Origin: an uncultured Collinsella sp.
GTDB lineage: Bacteria > Actinomycetota > Coriobacteriia > Coriobacteriales > Coriobacteriaceae
DNA: 8,905 bases
NCBI GenBank assembly: GCA_958428675.1
Contig: CAUAGV010000063.1
Location: forward strand, 1 to 8,905
Reading direction: 5' to 3'
A model generated the notes under the pieces. It did not search any database and was not told where the DNA came from. It saw only the letters and a list, made by a program, of their open reading frames with translations. Shown one piece after another: positions 4,842 through 8,905 of this stretch. A program made the position numbers and the translations under genes. Each line of letters opens with the position of its first letter. The stretch's first letter is position 1.

Positions 4842-6176
4842 ATGTCCCAATCCTCGACGCCCGCCGTCACCGATGCCATCTACGATGCATCGTCGCTCGG
4901 CCGCCCGCGCATGTTCGTGTTGGGTTTGCAACACATGTTTGCGATGTTCGGAGCCACGGTGCTCGTGCCCGTGCTCACCGGCCTTTCCGTTTCGACGACG
5001 CTTCTGTTCGCCGGCATCGGCACACTGCTGTTTCATTTTCTATCGCGCGGTAAGGTGCCCGCGTTCCTGGGCTCGTCGTTTGCCTTTATCGCGGGTTATG
5101 CCGCCATTGCACCCAACGGCGAGGCCGAGCTTTTGCCCTACGCTTGTCTGGGCGTTGCCTGCGCCGGCCTGCTCTATCCGGTGCTGGCAGCGCTGTTCCG
5201 CGCCTTTGGCGCCAAGCGCGTCATGCGCTTCTTCCCGCCGGTGGTGACCGGTCCCATCGTCATTTCCATCGGCCTGATCTTGGCAAGCTCTGCTATCGCC
5301 AACTGCCAGACCAATTGGCTTGTTGCCGTTGTCGCTGTGGCCGTGATCGTCATCTGCAATATTTGGGGGCGCGGCATGGTCAAGATCGTGCCGATTTTGC
5401 TGGGCGTTGTGATGAGCTATGCCGTTGCGGCCGCGCTGGGCGAGGTCGACTTCTCTGGCGTCGCAGCCGCCCCCTGGGTTGGCTTGCCCGTCGTGTGGGA
5501 CAACACCGTGTTTGCGCTCTTTGGACCGCAGTTCGATAGCGGTCTTGCCACGACGGCCATCATCACCATCATGCCGCTGGCCTTTGCAACTATGATCGAG
5601 CATATCGGCGATATCTCCGCCATTGGCTCTACCTGCGAACGCAATTACATTGCCGATCCCGGTCTGCACCGTACCCTGCTCGGCGATGGCCTGGCGACCA
5701 TCTTGGCATCGCTCTTTGGCGCCCCCGCCAATACGACGTATGGCGAGAACACCGGCGTGCTTGCCTTGACGCGTGTGTTCGACCCGCGTGTGATTCGCAT
5801 TGCCGCCTGCTGCGCCATTGTGCTTTCGTTCTGCCCCAAGTTTGCTGCGGTGATTGCCGCCATGCCGGCGTGCGTTATCGGCGGTGTGTCGCTCGTGCTC
5901 TACGGCATGATCAGCGCCGTTGGCGTGCGTAACCTCATCGAGAACCAGGTTGATTTCCAGAACAACCGCAACGTGCTGGTGGCGGCTCTGGTGCTCGTGC
6001 TTTCGCTCGGCATTGCCTACAGTACCGCCGGTGCCATCGTGCTGGAGCTGGGCGGCGTGACGATTTCGCTTTCGGGCCTTGCCGTGGGCTCGCTGGTGGG
6101 CATTGTGCTCAACGCCATCCTGCCAGGTAATGACTTTGAGTTCGATACTTCCGAGCTTGAGGAGACTGCTGAATAG
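4842..6176 (+). CDS. uraA: NCS2 family uracil permease
   Basis: This 444-residue, strongly hydrophobic protein has the length and helix pattern of the 14-helix NCS2 nucleobase symporters of the inner membrane. The two conserved acidic positions of UraA are present: E253 in FATMIEHIGD and E302 in NTTYGENTGV. The motif TTYGEN is the uracil type; xanthine transporters usually carry a QN signature there. LGSSFAF (76-82) fits the substrate-contact strand near helix 3. It should import uracil with protons for pyrimidine salvage. The start at 4842 is chosen because AAAGGA (4831-4836) sits 5 nt upstream and the family begins shortly before the LGLQHMFAMFG helix. No pyrimidine-linked gene is adjacent, so the substrate call rests on the motif alone; another pyrimidine or xanthine is possible. 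Confidence 0.88.
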   Translation: MSQSSTPAVTDAIYDASSLGRPRMFVLGLQHMFAMFGATVLVPVLTGLSVSTTLLFAGIGTLLFHFLSRGKVPAFLGSSFAFIAGYAAIAPNGEAELLPYACLGVACAGLLYPVLAALFRAFGAKRVMRFFPPVVTGPIVISIGLILASSAIANCQTNWLVAVVAVAVIVICNIWGRGMVKIVPILLGVVMSYAVAAALGEVDFSGVAAAPWVGLPVVWDNTVFALFGPQFDSGLATTAIITIMPLAFATMIEHIGDISAIGSTCERNYIADPGLHRTLLGDGLATILASLFGAPANTTYGENTGVLALTRVFDPRVIRIAACCAIVLSFCPKFAAVIAAMPACVIGGVSLVLYGMISAVGVRNLIENQVDFQNNRNVLVAALVLVLSLGIAYSTAGAIVLELGGVTISLSGLAVGSLVGIVLNAILPGNDFEFDTSELEETAE

Positions 6177-6194
6177 TAGCTGCGTTCAGCCAAA

Positions 6195-6240
6195 TTAAAA
6201 ATGGCGTCCATGCGTATGTACGCGTGGACGCCATTTTTAA
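6195..6240. terminator. Bidirectional intrinsic terminator between convergent genes
   Basis: The arms TTAAAAATGGCGTCCA (6195-6210) and TGGACGCCATTTTTAA (6225-6240) are perfectly complementary over 16 bp, and the centre pairs further as GCGTA/TACGC (6212-6223). Each strand ends in a run of T after a GC-rich stem, so it can stop transcription both from the permease gene and from the convergent esterase gene. The minus-strand stop codon TAA (6239-6237) is part of the stem. Confidence 0.95.
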
Positions 6241-6902
6241 TGCGTCAGTATCCAGTGGATGCCGCGCGCCATGCGCAGGTCAGTTTGGGCAAAGTGATTG
6301 CCGGGGTTGAGCTCCAGCATTGTTGGAATGTCACGCTCGATAAACAGCTCTTCCATCGCGCGCGTATCGTCGAGTACGTGCCGCATCATGCGGTTGGGCG
6401 TCTTGGTTTCCTTTTTGCCGAGTGACAGATAGACGGCCTGTGGGTTGCCGGCAAAAGGGGCCGTGCTGGCGCGATCGACAAAGTCGGGAAACCACAACGA
6501 CCCCGATGCGCTTGCGGCGCGGCTAAAGGCGTCGGTTTGCCAGAGGGACCAGAGCGCGAAGAGGCCCGCGAGCGAGTAGCCGGCAATGCCGCGCCAGGTG
6601 GGCGGCTGAGGAAGCGACGACTCGGCCTCTGGGATTATCCAGTTCAACAGCTCATCGAGAAATCCGGATGCCTGACCGCCAAAGGGCTCGGCATCGCGCA
6701 CGGTTCCGTCGCATCCCCAGGGGCTCAGCTCGCGATTCCAGTTGAGGCTGCCAATGCCGACAAGCGTGAAGGGCGGGCAGTTGAGCTCTCGGCAGCGTTC
6801 ATAAACCTCCGTGCCGTCGCCCATGACCACGGGAAGATAGATGACTGGTGCGCTTTCGGCATGCTGTGCATGAACGGTTATCTGCTTTTGATGCGCTTCC
6901 AT
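6237..6902 (-). CDS. Alpha/beta-hydrolase, Fes/IroE-like esterase family
   Basis: This 221-residue protein has a nucleophile elbow AGYSLAGLFALW with S110 and a late histidine H203 in NPGNHFAQTD, where the catalytic histidine of alpha/beta-hydrolases is expected. I could not place the acidic residue. The spacing and the GYSLAG elbow followed by an SGSLWFPDF strand resemble the enterochelin esterase/IroE group, which cleaves ester bonds in siderophores or related compounds. No siderophore genes are nearby, so the substrate is open. There is no signal peptide, which suggests the cytoplasm. The ATG at 6902 is preferred over the in-frame GTG at 6950, though only a weak purine stretch (GAGAGAAG) precedes it. 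The stop lies inside the bidirectional terminator. It is about 115 nt downstream of the surface protein terminator, so it likely has its own promoter. Confidence 0.78.
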   Translation of the reverse strand: MEAHQKQITVHAQHAESAPVIYLPVVMGDGTEVYERCRELNCPPFTLVGIGSLNWNRELSPWGCDGTVRDAEPFGGQASGFLDELLNWIIPEAESSLPQPPTWRGIAGYSLAGLFALWSLWQTDAFSRAASASGSLWFPDFVDRASTAPFAGNPQAVYLSLGKKETKTPNRMMRHVLDDTRAMEELFIERDIPTMLELNPGNHFAQTDLRMARGIHWILTH

Positions 6903-6970
6903 GACGGGCTTCTCTCGGCGTTGTGATATCGACGGCCCCCATTGTCGCACGCCGGCTCATGCAGGTTGGG

Positions 6971-8899
6971 CTAGACCAAAGACAATCTCGTGCATACCCT
7001 GCGGACGCATATGGAAAACGCCACCGCCGGAGGGGAGCTCGGCGGTGGCGTTGTTAAACGGTGCTGGGACTCGGGGCCTTCGCGGGAGCTGCCATGTGCG
7101 CAGAGGCGTCTAAGAGCGCTTGCGGCTGCCATGGTGCCTGCGGCGATAGCGGCTGTTCCCGCAAGGACGGTTGCCACGATGGCCGCACCCGAGGTGTCGC
7201 CGGTTGCCGCGAGCACGCCGGTAGTCTTGGCTTTCGTGATTGAAGCCGCAACGGCCTTGGTCGGCTTTGAGCCCTCAGGCTTGGGGTTCTGCTTGGACTC
7301 CGCGGGCTTGCTTTCTGCGGGCTTGGTCTCGTCGGGCTTGGGGTCTTCCGGCTTGGCTACCTCGGGAGGTGCGATGACCATGCTCTTGGCGACAGCTTCG
7401 TTATAGGGGGAGTCGATCACAGCGTCGCCCGTGCCGATGGCTTGGCCTGCCTCGTAGATGCCGTCACGGAGCTTGCGATAGTCAATGACCTTGCCGCCTT
7501 CGGGCGTCTGGATGGCGGCGTTCTCAATCTTGATGGTGCCGATTGTCTTGCCGTCAGCGCTCATGGCACGGGCAAAGATTGCCGCTGTATCTCCTTCGGC
7601 CGTTACCTTGCTGCGGATGATCGAGATGACTGCGGGTGTGACGCCCTCGCTGGTCTGGGCGATGATGCCGATGTTCTCGCCTTGGGGCTCGGGGCTCGTC
7701 TCACCATCTTGGTTTTCGCTGTAGGGGATGGGGCCGTCGCCGTTCTCGACATAGCGGGCTATGGCCTTGACAACGGAGTCGCTGATGTAGATGTGGCCAC
7801 CCTCCTCGTTGGGTCGATCGTTTCTGGTGGAGAATGCAGCCGAAACCTCGCCTTCCGCAAACGCGTCCACGGTGGAGCCGTTCTTGACGACGATATCGTC
7901 TTGGTAGGTGAAGAGGGCAATGGCGTCACCGTATCTGCCTTTACTTGCGCGGACTGTCACGTTTGCATGATCGAGTGTGATGCCCTTGTGGGCATAGACG
8001 CCATATTCAACACCGTTTGCGTTGAGGGAGGCGTTTGTGGCTGCGAGGCTGCCCTTGGCCTCGACGGCGGCGTCTTTCTCGGAGCTCGCCTTGACCTGGC
8101 TGCCGTCCGAGATATTGATGTTGCCGCCGCTCCAAATGGCCTCACCATCGGCTGAGCTTGCCTCGACTGTGCCGCCACCCTTGATGGTGAGGTTCTTGTC
8201 GGTTCCGATACCCTTGTCCTTGGTAGCCCTGGCGGTGACGGCCCCGCTGTCGTCAATCGTGATATTGCCGTTTGCCCTGATGCCATCCGATACGCCCGTG
8301 GCGTTGACGTTGCCCGAACCTTTGATAGCGAGATCGCCCTCGGCGTCGATGGCATCAAACCCAGCGCTCGTGGCGTTGACGGATCCGGCTCCGTCGATGT
8401 TGATATTACCCGTGGAGAGGATAGCGTCCTCAGTAGATGTCACGCTGAGCGTGCTGCCCGCGTCGCCTTGGATATTGAGCTCGGCGTTCTCATTATTGCC
8501 ATGAGAAGCCTTGATGCCTTCGATCCAGTCGGCAGTGACGATGTTGTTTCCCGAGTAATTCACGTTGAGCTTGCCTGCGGCCTGGATCTCGCCGCCGTTA
8601 TAGTTGTTGAGCTTCAAGTCGTCGGCGCCGTCCCACGACCAGGTGCCGGTCTCGTCGCCCGCCGCAGTGCCGGCGTTGTATTTGGTTTCGCCGACCTTGA
8701 CCCATTCCGCCGCGAGCGAGACGCTCGGCATGAGCAGCGAGCTCACCGTGAGCGCGCACACGGCGCCTACGACGATGCGGCGCGTCACGCGGCGCCAGCT
8801 GCCGTGTGCGAGCAGCGTGCGACGGCGCAGGTCGGGCTCGACAAAATGGGCTCCAGAGGTTTTGTCATTGCGCTTGGGGGTCGGGAACAAGGCTGCCAT
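6971..8899 (-). CDS. Secreted beta-helix surface protein with sortase signal; 3' end frameshifted
   Basis: The open frame gives 642 residues. A long basic lead with RRVTRR is followed by a hydrophobic signal core (about 42-57) and a cleavage site near SLAA (61-64). Residues about 100-480 are roughly eleven repeats of 20-25 residues with the pattern G-N-I-x-I-x-G-x-G-x-V-x-A, predicting a right-handed beta-helix like the Cthe_2159-type carbohydrate-binding proteins. A stalk rich in KPxE and ETKPAESKPAESK units (about 511-548) should span the wall. LAATGD (563-568), a hydrophobic segment (571-590) and basic residues form a sortase signal. The frame then runs 44 further residues through a terminator, which is abnormal; see the frameshift feature. 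An adhesin or glycan-binding role is inferred. The ATG at 8899 is 6 nt from the window edge, so no ribosome binding site can be checked and an earlier start is possible. Confidence 0.8.
   Translation of the reverse strand: MAALFPTPKRNDKTSGAHFVEPDLRRRTLLAHGSWRRVTRRIVVGAVCALTVSSLLMPSVSLAAEWVKVGETKYNAGTAAGDETGTWSWDGADDLKLNNYNGGEIQAAGKLNVNYSGNNIVTADWIEGIKASHGNNENAELNIQGDAGSTLSVTSTEDAILSTGNINIDGAGSVNATSAGFDAIDAEGDLAIKGSGNVNATGVSDGIRANGNITIDDSGAVTARATKDKGIGTDKNLTIKGGGTVEASSADGEAIWSGGNINISDGSQVKASSEKDAAVEAKGSLAATNASLNANGVEYGVYAHKGITLDHANVTVRASKGRYGDAIALFTYQDDIVVKNGSTVDAFAEGEVSAAFSTRNDRPNEEGGHIYISDSVVKAIARYVENGDGPIPYSENQDGETSPEPQGENIGIIAQTSEGVTPAVISIIRSKVTAEGDTAAIFARAMSADGKTIGTIKIENAAIQTPEGGKVIDYRKLRDGIYEAGQAIGTGDAVIDSPYNEAVAKSMVIAPPEVAKPEDPKPDETKPAESKPAESKQNPKPEGSKPTKAVAASITKAKTTGVLAATGDTSGAAIVATVLAGTAAIAAGTMAAASALRRLCAHGSSREGPESQHRLTTPPPSSPPAVAFSICVRRVCTRLSLV
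7015..7052 (-). terminator. Intrinsic terminator of the surface protein gene
   Basis: On the minus strand AACGCCACCGCCG (7052-7040) pairs perfectly with CGGCGGTGGCGTT (7029-7017) across a 10-nt loop. The T run, TTTT at 7018-7015, begins within the last two stem pairs. It lies inside the nominal open reading frame of the surface protein, which supports a true stop upstream of it, at 7110-7112 or at the out-of-frame TAA at 7054-7056. Confidence 0.88.
7110..7132 (-). other. Probable single-base frameshift at the end of the sortase signal
   Basis: Up to Met590 (codon 7132-7130) the frame encodes a normal sortase membrane segment. One extra base after ATGG would place the next codons in another frame reading GSRKRS and then TAG at 7112-7110. 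That is a textbook charged tail and stop for a wall-anchored protein, and it falls before the terminator. In the present frame the protein reads AAASALRR and then 44 low-quality residues through the terminator. A lost G is the simplest reading, either a real mutation or a sequencing error. Confidence 0.65.
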
Positions 8900-8905
8900 G
8901 ATTGC

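Noticed and set aside
7442..8155. Plus-strand frame opposite the beta-helix gene
   Set aside because: It mirrors the repeats of the minus-strand protein, has no family pattern and no convincing start.
8764..8808. Twin-arginine (Tat) signal in the surface protein (RRVTRR)
   Set aside because: The residues after the arginines do not fit the SRRxFLK pattern. A Sec signal with a basic n-region is simpler, and Sec is the usual route for sortase substrates.
1..8905. CRISPR array, tRNA, rRNA, IS element or prophage genes
   Set aside because: I saw no regularly spaced repeats, no tRNA-like cloverleaf and no transposase or phage-like proteins.

Overview
The window looks like a chromosomal segment of a high-GC Gram-positive gut actinobacterium of the Coriobacteriia. 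Collinsella is my best guess. The reasons are the GC-rich coding style, strong AGGAGG-type ribosome binding sites, a sortase-anchored beta-helix surface protein, and the style of the metabolic genes. The genus is an inference from protein character, not from a database match.

Layout. Positions 1-1293 (minus strand) hold a thiamine salvage operon read in the order thiM, a MTH1187-type thiamine-binding-like protein, then thiE, which is cut by the window edge. It is preceded by a TPP riboswitch (1358-1449) and a riboswitch-controlled intrinsic terminator (about 1315-1345). The thiM start is a GTG at 1293 downstream of both elements. Positions 1450-1614 form a divergent intergenic region holding a pair of inverted 34-35 nt REP-like hairpin units. 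Positions 1615-3430 (plus) hold a Cof-type HAD phosphatase and a LysR-type regulator 10 nt apart. Positions 3431-3585 are a regulatory region with two clean palindromes; the first matches the half-sites and spacing I recall for the streptococcal MET-box. Positions 3586-4719 (plus) encode a half-length, cobalamin-independent methionine synthase-like protein with its zinc ligands intact. Positions 4842-6176 (plus) encode an NCS2 uracil permease. A near-perfect bidirectional terminator (6195-6240) separates it from a convergent alpha/beta-hydrolase of the Fes/IroE esterase type (6237-6902, minus). The esterase stop codon lies inside the hairpin. Positions 6971-8899 (minus) hold a large secreted beta-helix protein with a proline-rich stalk and an LAATG sortase signal. 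Its reading frame appears to be shifted at the very end.

How the genes fit together. The thi operon salvages the thiazole moiety and joins it to the pyrimidine, under feedback from TPP. The LysR gene, the MET-box-like site and the methionine synthase gene form a plausible local methionine regulatory unit. The uracil permease, esterase and surface protein look like independent units.

Most of the window is ordinary metabolism. The three points I consider most worth following are the MET-box-like operator next to a LysR gene, the apparent single-base frameshift that removes the normal charged tail and stop codon of the sortase substrate, and the inverted REP-like pair in the thiM/HAD promoter region. 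I did not find a clearly new multi-gene system.
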